NCBI GenBank assembly: GCA_012026795.1
Contig: VEPM01000002.1
Span: 22,717-86,716, forward strand
DNA: 64,000 nucleotides
DNA from: Candidatus Methanoperedens sp.
GTDB taxonomy: Archaea > Halobacteriota > Methanosarcinia > Methanosarcinales > Methanoperedenaceae
Direction of reading: 5' to 3'
Shown in pieces: positions 43,201-52,894 of this stretch. Made by a program: the position numbers and the translations under genes. Below the pieces are notes generated by a model, which did no database searches, was not told the DNA's origin, and saw nothing but the letters and a program-made list of their open reading frames with translations. Numbering within the stretch: the stretch's first letter is position 1; each line of letters starts with the position of its first letter.

Positions 43201-46200
43201 ATGAAAAAAAAACAAATCAATGTTTATTTTATAAAAGTTAGAATTGAAAATAGATTAAAAAAAACGTTTGGTGCGGGCATTGGGATCGTCGGAATACTGC
43301 TTGCCGCCGGAATACTGTTTACAATACTGCTGATGAATAGCAGTGTTGGTAGTGTTGCAAGCGCGGCCAGCGATACATCTTCCGTCAGTGCCGCCGACAC
43401 ATCAGACATCTTGACTGTAAGTGCAAATGTTACACTCGATGCTAAGTCAATATCAGATAAATATAAGGAAAAGCAGAAAAAAGCTGCAAAGAGTCTCAAA
43501 GAGAGACGGGATCTTCCGGCTAAAAGAAAGGCCGCAGCAGAGCGTTACAAAAAGGCCCGTAAGGCTGCAGGGATAAGCACCGCTGCCGCGCCTGTTGCAG
43601 GTACGCTTGCACTGCCTTCAGGAATGGACCCGGGAGGAATACCGCATTATTTTGGCCCGTATCCGAATTACGCTAACAGCCCGATACCCACGGTCAATGC
43701 AACGGGAGTCTCCGGCGGGATCAGGAAATTCGTGGACTCGCTGCCGGGTCTGGGACCTGCCAATGCAAACAACCTGGGACAATACATTCCCATCGCTGTC
43801 CCGGATACCTGCACATATTCAGGCCAGGTAGCCGATTGCTATGAAATCGAACTGAGAGAATTCAGCGAGAAGATGCATCCGGATCTTCCACCGACCAGAC
43901 TGAGAGGTTATGTGCAGGTCAAAAACGGCCAAGACGTTGCACCGATACATCAGCTCGGCCCCCTGATCATTGCCAGGCGCGACGTACCTGTGCGCATCAA
44001 ATTCACCAATAAGCTTCCCACAGGCACTGGAGGCGATCTCTTCCTGCCTGTAGACACAACAGTAATGGGGGCTGGCCAGTTCGATATTAATTTTGATCCC
44101 ATTACGAAATTACCTCTTGGATCGAATCTGATCGGGAACTTTACGCAGAACCGCGCCACCCTGCATCTGCATGGAGGGTTTGTCCCGTGGATAAGTGACG
44201 GCACTCCCCATCAATGGATTACACCTGCTGGTGAAGTGACCTCATACCCTGAGGGCGTCAGTGTATCTAACGTCCCGGATATGGGAGATCCCGGAGATGG
44301 GTCGATGACCTTCTATTATAACAACCAGCAGAGTGCGAGATTACAGTTCTACCATGATCATTCCTTCGGCATCACCCGTCTCAATGTTTATGCAGGCGAG
44401 GCCGCTGGCTACCTGCTTACAGACCAGGTGGAGCAAGATTTGATCAACGGTACTGATATATCCGGGGTCAACCCCGGCCATATAAAGGTACTACCGGATG
44501 TGGGGATACCACTTATCATCCAGGACAAGACCTTTGTAGACAACACCACAATCGCTGCGCAGGACCCGACGTGGAACTGGGGAACAGGAGCAAGAGACCC
44601 GGTCACCGGAAAAATTACAGGTGTTAATACCGGTGATCTCTGGTACCCGCATGTCTATATGCCTAACCAGAACCCGGCAGATGCGGGCGGAATGAACGCT
44701 TTCGGCCGCTGGCACTATGGACCCTGGTTCTGGCCTCCCACCAACGGTATAACCTATCCGCCAGTTCCGAATCCTGACTGCCTGCCGACGCCACCCCCTC
44801 AGGGGTCGTACCCGAATGGGCAATATGATTGCAGCCTTACGCCCTGGGAGCCAGCATATATGCCATCCACGCCTAACCCATCAGAGGCCGCAGAAGCTTT
44901 CATGGACACACCCACAGTCAATGGCGCCGCCTACCCATACCTGGAAGTGGAGCCAAAGGCTTATAGATTCCGCATACTGAATGCAGCAGATGATCGTTTC
45001 TTCAATTTGCAGCTATACGTAGCCGATATTGCTGTCATCACCCCGGATGGACGGACCGATACAGAAGCAAAGATGGTTCCTGCGGTCGCAACTGCGGGCT
45101 TCCCTCAGGACTGGCCGACCGATGGAAGGGGGGGCGGTGTGCCTGATCCGGCTACTGCCGGCCCGTCATTTATCCAGATAGGTACCGAAGGCGGCTTCCT
45201 GCCTAAACCTGTGGAGCTGCCCAACCAGCCTGTCGTATGGAATTTCGACCAGACAAACTTCGATTTCGGGAATGTAAATAATGGTACCCTCATTCTGGGA
45301 ACAGCGGAACGTGCGGATGTGATCGTAAACTTCTCCGAATTTGCAGGTAAGACGCTCATCCTGTATAATGATGCCCCAGCGCCTTTCCCGGCTATTGATC
45401 CACGTTATGACTACTACACGGGCGGCCCTGACCTGACGGATGTTGGAGGCGCCCCCACTACGTTACCGGGCTACGGTCCCAATACACGCACCATCATGCA
45501 GATCAGGGTAGGAACGAGTATCACAGGTACCCCGGTCACCGCCGATCTGCCCACATTAGAGACAGTGTTCGCCAATAACACAGCTACCGGGAAAAGGGGT
45601 GTCTTTGAGGTGTCCCATGACGAAATAATCGTGCCTCAGACTGAATATGACTCAGCCTACAGCAAGACCTTCCCGGCTGATCAATTCGTGAGAATATTCG
45701 AAAGTTCCAAGACCTTCAAAACAGTTTCAGGCTCCACGGCGACCATCCCATTCCAGCCGAAGGCAATCCAGGACGAAATGGGAGAAGCTTTCGATAACGA
45801 CTATGGGCGGATGACCGCTATGCTGGGACTTGAGCTACCTAATTCTGCGGCCGGTGCCCAGGATTTCATCCTCTTGCCCTATCTGTCCCCGCCTGTTGAG
45901 ATAATCAAAGGCTCAGTATACGGGACTCAAATCGGATCGCTGGGTGACGGGACGCAGATATGGAAGATCACGCATAACGGTGTAGACACGCATACAATTC
46001 ATGTCCACCTGTTCAATGCACAGTTGATCAACCGGGTCGCATGGGACAATGCCCGCAGGGTACCGGATCTCAATGAACTTGGGTGGAAGGAAACCTTCAG
46101 AGTAAATCCGCTTCAAGACACAATCATAGCATTGAGACCCATCGCCCCCACGCAACCCTTCAAGGTCAAAAATAGCATTCGTCCGCTTGATCCGACCATG

Positions 46201-48174
46201 CCTGTGGGCGAGCCCCTGAAGGCGCCATTGGGAGGATTCAAAGACCCGGCCGGAAACGGTGTTAACGTTATAAACAACTTAACCAACTTCGGATGGGAGT
46301 ACGTCTATCATTGCCATCTCCTTGCCCATGAAGAGATGGATATGATGCACTCTATCGGTTTCCTGGTTGTACCGGATGCGCCCTCCAACCTGACTGCTAT
46401 CTGGCTTAATAATCCGGTCAGGGTGAATCTGACATGGAAAGATAACTCTGCTGATGAGATAAACTTCCTTATCCAGAGGGCAGAGAATACAGGCTTCACG
46501 ACAGGCTTGACCAATTTCACGGTTGCCGGTAGCGCTAACGGTGCGTTCGGAGGAACCATGACTTTTACCGACACGACTGCTGTGGCCAACGCTTCGTATT
46601 ACTACCGTGTGCTGGCTTCCAACGTTATCGGTGACACTGCGGTATACGCCGCCCCATCAATAGGTTTCCCTGTTGCCAGCGTGTTGAGTGCCCCATCAGC
46701 ATATACGGGAGTATCATACCCCACTGCCCCGGCTATTATAACGCAACCATCAAGCCAGACGGTTATTGAAGGGCAGACAGCCACATTTAGTGTAACAGCA
46801 GCAGGTACTCTACCGTTAAGTTATCAATGGCAGAAAAACGGGGCGGATATACCGGGCGCTACAGGGGCGACTTATACGACACCGACTACAGTACTGGCTG
46901 ATAGCGGTTCGGTCTTCCGCGTGAATGTGACAAATGCATGGGGCAATATAATGAGTAATGGTGCAATATTGACAGTTTTGCCAGTAACTCCTACAAACCT
47001 CATACAGAACCCGGGATTTGAATCAGGAAAGACTTCATGGACATTCTATACGAATGGCGGCGGGACGTTCAGTGTAGCACCTCCGGCCTATGAAGGAAAT
47101 AATTCTACCAGGCTTGCTTTTAGCACTGTCGGTACAAATATGCAGTTATATCAGCAAGGAATAAAACTGGAGCCGAATACCCTTTATCAGTTGAGCTTTG
47201 CTGCTTACTCGAACACAGGACATGATATAAGAGTAAGGTTATTTAAACAAGTTTCACCTTACCCAACCTATGGATTGGATTATACGGCCAATCTCGGTAC
47301 GAGCTGGGCTGTATTTACAACGCAATTTACGACTACTGGTTTTGCAAGCAATGTGACTGACGGGCGTTTACAGTTCTGGCTTGTACCGTTTGCATCTGCA
47401 GGAGATACCTACTACATTGATAACGTAAGGCTGGAGAAGGTCAGTACTGCTCCGGTATTGCCGGGGATAGTAACTCATCCTGCCGGTCAAACCGTTGCAA
47501 CAGGGCAGACTGCAACCTTTAGCGTTGTGGCTACAGGAACGTCGTTGAGTTACCAGTGGCAGAAGAATGGTACTGATATTCCCGGTGCAACAGGCGCATC
47601 GTACACAACCCCGCCAGCGACCTTACTGGATAACGGTTCGGTTTTCCGCGTCAATGTGACAAATCCTGCAGGCAGTGTAATGAGCAACGGCGCAGTATTG
47701 ACAGTTTTGCCGGTAACTTCCATAAACCTTATACAGAACCCGGGATTCGAATCAGGAACTGCTTCATGGATATTCTTTACAAGCGGGACAGGGACATTCA
47801 CTGCACCAACCCCGGGGTATAACGGGACAAGAGCGGCCAGACTTGCACTGAGCAGCAGCGGTACGAATATCCAGCTGTACCAGACAGGAGTAACACTGCA
47901 ACCAAATACACTGTACAGGTTGAGCTTTGTTGCATATTCAACGACAGGACACGATGTGCGTGTAAGGTTGTTCAAGCACGTTTCGCCTTTTACTGTCTAC
48001 ATGCCGGACTTTACAGTAAATCTGGGTACAGGCTGGCAGGTATTCACGACTACATTTACCACTACGGGTTTTACGGGTAATGTAACGGATGGCCGTCTGC
48101 AGTTCTGGCTTGCACCGTTCGCGACAGCAGGAGACAACTACTACATAGATGAGATCAGGTTGGAAAAGGTCTAA
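43201..48174 (+). CDS. Giant secreted multicopper oxidase with Fn3, Ig-like and CBM-like domains
   Basis: A 1,657-residue extracellular protein. Residues 25-45 are a signal or anchor helix, followed by a Lys/Ala-rich stretch (85-120). The multicopper oxidase body covers about 180-1050 with all four copper motifs: TLHLHGGF (about 320), FYHDHSF (about 383), HTIHVHLF (about 930) and YHCHLLAHEEMDMM (about 1035), the last holding the type 1 Cys and Met. After it come an Fn3 domain (1060-1155), an Ig-like domain (YQWQKNG, about 1180-1262), a CBM4/9-like domain (NPGFESGKTSW, 1265-1420), a second Ig-like domain and a second CBM-like domain. It oxidises an unknown outside substrate; metal or lignin-like oxidation is speculation. 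The last 330 residues match the next oxidase almost exactly. Confidence 0.85.
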   Translation: MKKKQINVYFIKVRIENRLKKTFGAGIGIVGILLAAGILFTILLMNSSVGSVASAASDTSSVSAADTSDILTVSANVTLDAKSISDKYKEKQKKAAKSLKERRDLPAKRKAAAERYKKARKAAGISTAAAPVAGTLALPSGMDPGGIPHYFGPYPNYANSPIPTVNATGVSGGIRKFVDSLPGLGPANANNLGQYIPIAVPDTCTYSGQVADCYEIELREFSEKMHPDLPPTRLRGYVQVKNGQDVAPIHQLGPLIIARRDVPVRIKFTNKLPTGTGGDLFLPVDTTVMGAGQFDINFDPITKLPLGSNLIGNFTQNRATLHLHGGFVPWISDGTPHQWITPAGEVTSYPEGVSVSNVPDMGDPGDGSMTFYYNNQQSARLQFYHDHSFGITRLNVYAGEAAGYLLTDQVEQDLINGTDISGVNPGHIKVLPDVGIPLIIQDKTFVDNTTIAAQDPTWNWGTGARDPVTGKITGVNTGDLWYPHVYMPNQNPADAGGMNAFGRWHYGPWFWPPTNGITYPPVPNPDCLPTPPPQGSYPNGQYDCSLTPWEPAYMPSTPNPSEAAEAFMDTPTVNGAAYPYLEVEPKAYRFRILNAADDRFFNLQLYVADIAVITPDGRTDTEAKMVPAVATAGFPQDWPTDGRGGGVPDPATAGPSFIQIGTEGGFLPKPVELPNQPVVWNFDQTNFDFGNVNNGTLILGTAERADVIVNFSEFAGKTLILYNDAPAPFPAIDPRYDYYTGGPDLTDVGGAPTTLPGYGPNTRTIMQIRVGTSITGTPVTADLPTLETVFANNTATGKRGVFEVSHDEIIVPQTEYDSAYSKTFPADQFVRIFESSKTFKTVSGSTATIPFQPKAIQDEMGEAFDNDYGRMTAMLGLELPNSAAGAQDFILLPYLSPPVEIIKGSVYGTQIGSLGDGTQIWKITHNGVDTHTIHVHLFNAQLINRVAWDNARRVPDLNELGWKETFRVNPLQDTIIALRPIAPTQPFKVKNSIRPLDPTMPVGEPLKAPLGGFKDPAGNGVNVINNLTNFGWEYVYHCHLLAHEEMDMMHSIGFLVVPDAPSNLTAIWLNNPVRVNLTWKDNSADEINFLIQRAENTGFTTGLTNFTVAGSANGAFGGTMTFTDTTAVANASYYYRVLASNVIGDTAVYAAPSIGFPVASVLSAPSAYTGVSYPTAPAIITQPSSQTVIEGQTATFSVTAAGTLPLSYQWQKNGADIPGATGATYTTPTTVLADSGSVFRVNVTNAWGNIMSNGAILTVLPVTPTNLIQNPGFESGKTSWTFYTNGGGTFSVAPPAYEGNNSTRLAFSTVGTNMQLYQQGIKLEPNTLYQLSFAAYSNTGHDIRVRLFKQVSPYPTYGLDYTANLGTSWAVFTTQFTTTGFASNVTDGRLQFWLVPFASAGDTYYIDNVRLEKVSTAPVLPGIVTHPAGQTVATGQTATFSVVATGTSLSYQWQKNGTDIPGATGASYTTPPATLLDNGSVFRVNVTNPAGSVMSNGAVLTVLPVTSINLIQNPGFESGTASWIFFTSGTGTFTAPTPGYNGTRAARLALSSSGTNIQLYQTGVTLQPNTLYRLSFVAYSTTGHDVRVRLFKHVSPFTVYMPDFTVNLGTGWQVFTTTFTTTGFTGNVTDGRLQFWLAPFATAGDNYYIDEIRLEKV

Positions 48175-48345
48175 AGTGAAATAGATAACTAAAGTGCTGG
48201 ATTTATATCCAGTACTAATTTTTTTTCCGGTAATGTTTAAATAGTATATTATCTGTTGTTACTGGCTTGAGGGAAATAATGGCAGAAACTTTACTGGAAG
48301 ACGTACTTTCATTCATATACACTATCTGACACTGGATTGGCCAAA
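47185..48345 (+). repeat. Long direct repeat, copy 1
   Basis: About 1,161 bases covering the 3' end of the first oxidase, its terminator, the promoter and the start of the small membrane gene. They match 51521-52681 at a constant offset of 4,336 bases with no gap. By eye only two differences fall in the ~990 coding bases and a few more downstream. Upstream of 47185 the two genes diverge at once. Confidence 0.92.
48193..48226 (+). terminator. Intrinsic terminator after the first multicopper oxidase
   Basis: AGTGCTGGAT and ATCCAGTACT form a 10-base-pair stem around a TTAT loop, followed by AA and a run of T. It begins 18 bases after the stop codon. The same structure follows the second oxidase. 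Confidence 0.8.
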
Positions 48346-48416
48346 ATACTGACATATTCCTGGCAGTAGCAGAAGTTGCAAAAAAGGCTATCTGGATTGT
48401 TGTAACTTTCGGATAG
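48279..48416 (+). pseudogene. Decayed copy of the small two-helix membrane protein gene
   Basis: It begins MAETLLEDVLSFIYTI exactly as the intact gene at 52615, with the same TTTAAATA promoter (48236-48243) and GAGGGA ribosome site. A TGA then interrupts it (ATC TGA), about 72 bases are missing after GGATTGGCC, a further base is lost, and a TAG follows. Similarity resumes in ATATTCCTGGCAGTAGC and runs to about 48450. Confidence 0.85.
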
Positions 48417-48630
48417 GTATTCATAATAATCCGCATCTTGATGATTCATTACATTTTTCATAATTTTGCCATCACAATGTACTATGGATTGGCATAATGT
48501 CAGCCAGTGAAAAATAAGTTGTAATAATAATGCATACATAATGCATATCTATACGATAATAATTCACACTATCATTTAAATTTTTAAAATATGATAAATA
48601 TAAATAGTATCACACACTTAATTACTCACA

Positions 48631-48652
48631 CACAATAATTTTTTTTATTGTG
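48631..48652. promoter_or_regulatory. Inverted repeat upstream of the second multicopper oxidase
   Basis: CACAATAA and TTATTGTG are perfect reverse complements separated by six T. They lie about 40 bases before the ATG and about 30 after an AT-rich TATA-like run (48591-48607), near the expected transcription start. This is an operator candidate or a 5' leader hairpin. Confidence 0.5.
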
Positions 48653-48691
48653 ATCTTAACATAGTAGGAAAATAAAGGAGTGAAAAATGTT

Positions 48692-51600
48692 ATGCCAGTT
48701 AGTGAATACTATAAACCAAAACATAAAGTAAAGAGAATAACCAATGGCTTTTTTGAAAAAATAGGATTATTGCTTACAGTTGTAATCCTGTTGACAATGT
48801 TGATGTCAAACAGCAGCATTAATGTCAGCGTTGCAAGTGCAAGCTCTGCATCAGACAATAGTCCTTCCATTACACAGGAGAATCAGGTCCCGGACTCAAA
48901 AATAAGTGAAAATGCAGCTATAGCAGTTGTTGATGCCATACCACCTGTTATTACGCTTCTTGGAAGGAATCCTGTAACCAGCCTGCGTGTAGGCTCGGTC
49001 ATGTACAAGGATGCAGGAGCAATGGCAACGGACAATGTTGATGGTGATCTGACAGCTTCTATAATAGTCAACAATCCTGTAAACACTTCAGTTGCAGGCA
49101 CATATACAGTGAATTATTCCGTTACAGATGCAGCAGGCAACACGGGCAATGTAACAAGAACAGTCATCGTGTCAAACCCGCTTGATCCTGCAACCATACC
49201 GAAGTTCCAGGATTTCTTAATAATACCCCCTGAGATGCCAAAGACCGCACAACCCGATCCTGCGATAGATTATTACGAGATTGCGACCAGGGAATTCCAG
49301 GAGCAGGTACTTCCGGCAGGAATGCCTCAAACAACGGTCTGGGGCTATGGTTCAAATACAACCCCGGGCACTTTCAATGCACCTTCATTTACAATCGAAA
49401 CTACGGCAAACAGGCCTGTGCGTGTAAAGTGGATCAACGATCTGGTTGATCAGAATGGCAACTATCTGCCGTTTTTCCTACCAGTTGACCAGACCCTTCA
49501 CTGGGCAAATCCTGCCGCAGGGATTGCAGGAAGAGATAGCCACGGCACCGACCCCACGCCTTATGACGGGCCTGTGCCGATTGTTACCCATGTGCATGGA
49601 GCACATACTATTCAAGAAGCTGACGGCCATCCTGAAGCATGGTTCCTACCATCTGCCAATAATATACCTGCAGGTTATTCCACGACAGGAACGTACTATG
49701 ACATATTCAAGACAACTGCTCCTTCCAGAGCTTCATGGGGTCCGGGAAATGCGGTATTCGATTACCCGAACAACCAGAGGGCAAGTACCATATGGTACCA
49801 TGACCATGCTCTGGGTGTGGACAGGATAAATGTCATGCAGGGCCCGGCAGGTTTCTGGCTTATCAGGGGGGGTGCTGATGACCTCAATCTCGGTTTCAAC
49901 AGGCCAGGCCAGCAGCTGTTCGTCGGCGTAAATCCGGCTGAGCCAATAACAGAGATCCCGATTGCAATCCAGGACAGATCATTCAATGATGACGGCTCGA
50001 TATTCTATCCTGACAGCAGGGTTTTCTTTGACGGCTTCACAGGTCCATACTTCCCGATAAGTGACATAGCTCCAATCTGGAATCCCGAGTTCTTCGGCGA
50101 CAGTATAATGGTCAACGGAAGAACCTGGCCATACATGAATGTCGAGCAGAAACAATATCGGCTCAGGTTCCTGAATGGTGACAACTCACGGTTCCTGATA
50201 CTCCAGATGGACAACGGTATGAATTTCACTCAGATAGGGGCTGAAGGCGGTTTCCTTGCATCTCCTGCATCGCTTAACAGGCTTTTACTTGGAGGTGCTG
50301 AACGAGCAGATGTCATAGTAAACTTCACCAACATCCCGGTTGGAACAAACATAACCTTGCAGAACGTTGGTCCTGACGCACCATTTGGCGGCGGTGTGCC
50401 ATGCCCGATAGGACAGGATCCGATAACAAATCCAGGATGTGGCGACTTTGCTCCTGCAAACCCTGCAACAACCGGTAAAGTCATGCAGTTCAGGGTAGTT
50501 GCAGCAACTACGCCGGACACGAGCACTCCGGCTGATCAGATAACATTGCCACCAATTGTTCCTCTGGGAACAGAAAATAAGAGCAGACTGTTGTCCCTTA
50601 ACGAAGAATGCTCGAATTCAAGCCTGACCGGATTCCAGTGTCCGAAAGCGGCTTTGCTGGGAACGGTCATGTTCAACGCAACAACAGGTGCGCCAATGGG
50701 AATTCCCATGATGTGGGGCGATGCCGTAACGGAGAATGTCACACTTGGCACTACTGAAATGTGGGAGATGTACGACTTCACAGCAGATGCTCATCCCATA
50801 CATTTGCATCAAGTCATGTTCCAGGTAATGAACAGGGAGGTGTTCGATCCTGCGTTTGGAGTTGTTGGCACCATCACACTTCCAGAGCCAGGGGAAACAG
50901 GATGGAAAGACACGGTAATAGCCTATCCCGGCCAGATTACAAGAATCAAGGCGAGATGGAATATCCCGGGAATTTTTGTGTGGCACTGTCATATTTTAGA
51001 GCATGAAGAGAATGAAATGATGAGGCCGTACACTGTTAGTGCACCACCGGTTGTTCCAAAACTGAACATCACTGCAACTCCGACAACAGTGACAGTCGGA
51101 GTACCGACAAATGTGAACTTCACTGTGACAGACGGCGTCACACCAGTATCAAATGCGGCGGTTACTCTTAGCGGTAATGCAACAGGAACCGGAACAACAG
51201 ACGTTAACGGTAATGTTGTAATAAGCGTGAATGCGACAGCACAGGGGACGATTACATCAACTGCCACTTCAACAGGTTATACAGACGGAACTACAACCCT
51301 GTCTGCAATTGCGCCACCAGTTACTATACAAAATCTAATAAAGAACCCGGGATTTGAATCAGGAAAGACTTCATGGCTGTTCTATACGAATGGCGTTGGG
51401 ACATTCAATGCAGGACCTCCGGCCTATGCAGGAAATAATTCTGCCAGGCTTGCTTTTAGCACTGCTGGTACAAATATGCAGTTATATCAACCAGGGGTAG
51501 CCCTTGAACCGAACACACGCTATCAGTTGAGCTTTGCTGCTTACTCGAACACAGGACATGATATAAGAGTAAGGTTATTTAAACAAGTTTCACCTTACCC

Positions 51601-52510
51601 AACCTATGGATTGGATTATACGGCCAATCTCGGTACGAGCTGGGCTGTATTTACAACGCAATTTACGACTACTGGTTTTGCAAGCAATGTGACTGACGGG
51701 CGTTTACAGTTCTGGCTTGTACCGTTTGCATCTGCAGGAGATACCTACTACATTGATAACGTAAGGCTGGAGAAGGTCAGTACTGCTCCGGTATTGCCGG
51801 GGATAGTAACTCATCCTGCCGGTCAAACCGTTGCAACAGGGCAGACTGCAACCTTTAGCGTTGTGGCTACAGGAACGTCGTTGAGTTACCAGTGGCAGAA
51901 GAATGGTACTGATATTCCCGGTGCAACAGGCGCATCGTACACAACCCCGCCAGCGACCTTACTGGATAACGGTTCGGTTTTCCGCGTCAATGTGACAAAT
52001 CCTGCAGGCAGTGTAATGAGCAACGGCGCAGTATTGACAGTTTTGCCGGTAACTTCCATAAACCTTATACAGAACCCGGGATTCGAATCAGGAACTGCTT
52101 CATGGATATTCTTTACAAGCGGGACAGGGACATTCACTGCACCAACCCCGGGGTATAACGGGACAAGAGCGGCCAGACTTGCACTGAGCAGCAGCGGTAC
52201 GAATATCCAGCTGTACCAGACAGGAGTAACACTGCAACCAAATACACTGTACAGGTTGAGCTTTGTTGCATATTCAACGACAGGACACGATGTGCGTGTA
52301 AGGTTGTTCAAGCACGTTTCGCCTTTTACTGTCTACATGCCGGACTTTACAGTAAATCTGGGTACAGGCTGGCAGGTATTCACGACTACATTTACCACTA
52401 CGGGTTTTACGGGTAATGTAACGGATGGCCGTCTACAGTTCTGGCTTGCACCGTTCGCGACAGCAGGAGACAACTACTACATAGATGAGGTCAGGTTGGA
52501 AAAGGTCTAA
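48692..52510 (+). CDS. Giant secreted multicopper oxidase, CotA-like body with Ig/CBM-like tail
   Basis: A 1,272-residue extracellular protein. A signal or anchor helix (GLLLTVVILLTMLMSNSS, about 24-42) is followed by an Ig-like domain of the DUF5011/HYR type (DNVDGDLTASI, VNYSVTDAAGNTG). The oxidase body has VTHVHGAH (about 300), WYHDHALG (about 368), HPIHLHQVMF (about 700) and VWHCHILEHEENEMM (about 763), so all copper sites are kept; the pattern is closer to CotA and bilirubin oxidase than to the first oxidase. A Big_1-like domain (about 790-875) and a CBM-Ig-CBM tail follow. The ATG at 48692 with AAGGAG upstream is chosen over a GTG that overlaps this site. Confidence 0.87.
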   Translation: MPVSEYYKPKHKVKRITNGFFEKIGLLLTVVILLTMLMSNSSINVSVASASSASDNSPSITQENQVPDSKISENAAIAVVDAIPPVITLLGRNPVTSLRVGSVMYKDAGAMATDNVDGDLTASIIVNNPVNTSVAGTYTVNYSVTDAAGNTGNVTRTVIVSNPLDPATIPKFQDFLIIPPEMPKTAQPDPAIDYYEIATREFQEQVLPAGMPQTTVWGYGSNTTPGTFNAPSFTIETTANRPVRVKWINDLVDQNGNYLPFFLPVDQTLHWANPAAGIAGRDSHGTDPTPYDGPVPIVTHVHGAHTIQEADGHPEAWFLPSANNIPAGYSTTGTYYDIFKTTAPSRASWGPGNAVFDYPNNQRASTIWYHDHALGVDRINVMQGPAGFWLIRGGADDLNLGFNRPGQQLFVGVNPAEPITEIPIAIQDRSFNDDGSIFYPDSRVFFDGFTGPYFPISDIAPIWNPEFFGDSIMVNGRTWPYMNVEQKQYRLRFLNGDNSRFLILQMDNGMNFTQIGAEGGFLASPASLNRLLLGGAERADVIVNFTNIPVGTNITLQNVGPDAPFGGGVPCPIGQDPITNPGCGDFAPANPATTGKVMQFRVVAATTPDTSTPADQITLPPIVPLGTENKSRLLSLNEECSNSSLTGFQCPKAALLGTVMFNATTGAPMGIPMMWGDAVTENVTLGTTEMWEMYDFTADAHPIHLHQVMFQVMNREVFDPAFGVVGTITLPEPGETGWKDTVIAYPGQITRIKARWNIPGIFVWHCHILEHEENEMMRPYTVSAPPVVPKLNITATPTTVTVGVPTNVNFTVTDGVTPVSNAAVTLSGNATGTGTTDVNGNVVISVNATAQGTITSTATSTGYTDGTTTLSAIAPPVTIQNLIKNPGFESGKTSWLFYTNGVGTFNAGPPAYAGNNSARLAFSTAGTNMQLYQPGVALEPNTRYQLSFAAYSNTGHDIRVRLFKQVSPYPTYGLDYTANLGTSWAVFTTQFTTTGFASNVTDGRLQFWLVPFASAGDTYYIDNVRLEKVSTAPVLPGIVTHPAGQTVATGQTATFSVVATGTSLSYQWQKNGTDIPGATGASYTTPPATLLDNGSVFRVNVTNPAGSVMSNGAVLTVLPVTSINLIQNPGFESGTASWIFFTSGTGTFTAPTPGYNGTRAARLALSSSGTNIQLYQTGVTLQPNTLYRLSFVAYSTTGHDVRVRLFKHVSPFTVYMPDFTVNLGTGWQVFTTTFTTTGFTGNVTDGRLQFWLAPFATAGDNYYIDEVRLEKV

Positions 52511-52681
52511 AGTGAAATAGATAACTAAAGTGCTGGATTTATATCCAGTACTAATTTTTTTTCTGGTAATGTTTAAATAGTATATTATCTGTTGTTACTG
52601 GCTTGAGGGAAATAATGGCAGAAACTTTACTGGAAGACGTACTTTCATTCATTTACACTATCGGGCACTGGATTGGCCAGA
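51521..52681 (+). repeat. Long direct repeat, copy 2
   Basis: Second copy of the 1.16-kb repeat described at 47185-48345. Here it leads into the intact small membrane gene. The abrupt left border inside a coding domain, while homology of the domain continues upstream at lower identity, is a sign of gene conversion rather than a fresh duplication of the whole gene. Confidence 0.92.
52529..52562 (+). terminator. Intrinsic terminator after the second multicopper oxidase
   Basis: Same 10-base-pair stem (AGTGCTGGAT/ATCCAGTACT) with TTAT loop and T run as after the first oxidase. A TTTAAATA box of the next gene follows within about 15 bases. Confidence 0.8.
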
Positions 52682-52872
52682 AGATAGTTGAGCTTATTCA
52701 ATTTATTTCAGGCATTCTTTTACCACAATCTATTGTGGATGCGATCGGAATGCTTGTAGTACTGACGATATTCCTGGCAATAGCGGAAGTCGCAAAAAAG
52801 GCTATCTGGATCGTTGTTGCACTCGGATGGGTATTCATAATAATCCGCATTTTTATGTTGATGATAGGATAA
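52615..52872 (+). CDS. Small two-helix membrane protein
   Basis: An 85-residue protein with an amphipathic N-terminus (MAETLLEDVLSFIYTIG) and hydrophobic helices (IVDAIGMLVVLTIFLAIAEV, WIVVALGWVFIIIRIFML). No known motif. It has its own TTTAAATA promoter after the oxidase terminator and GAGGGA before the ATG. A broken copy follows the first oxidase, so the gene is linked to the oxidases; an assembly, anchoring or export role is possible. Confidence 0.7.
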   Translation: MAETLLEDVLSFIYTIGHWIGQKIVELIQFISGILLPQSIVDAIGMLVVLTIFLAIAEVAKKAIWIVVALGWVFIIIRIFMLMIG

Positions 52873-52894
52873 TTATTTCTATCAGGATAATTAT

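Noticed and set aside
47550..47975. 141-codon minus-strand frame, duplicated at 51886-52311
   Set aside because: It repeats only because the oxidase tail is duplicated; no start signal and no motif.
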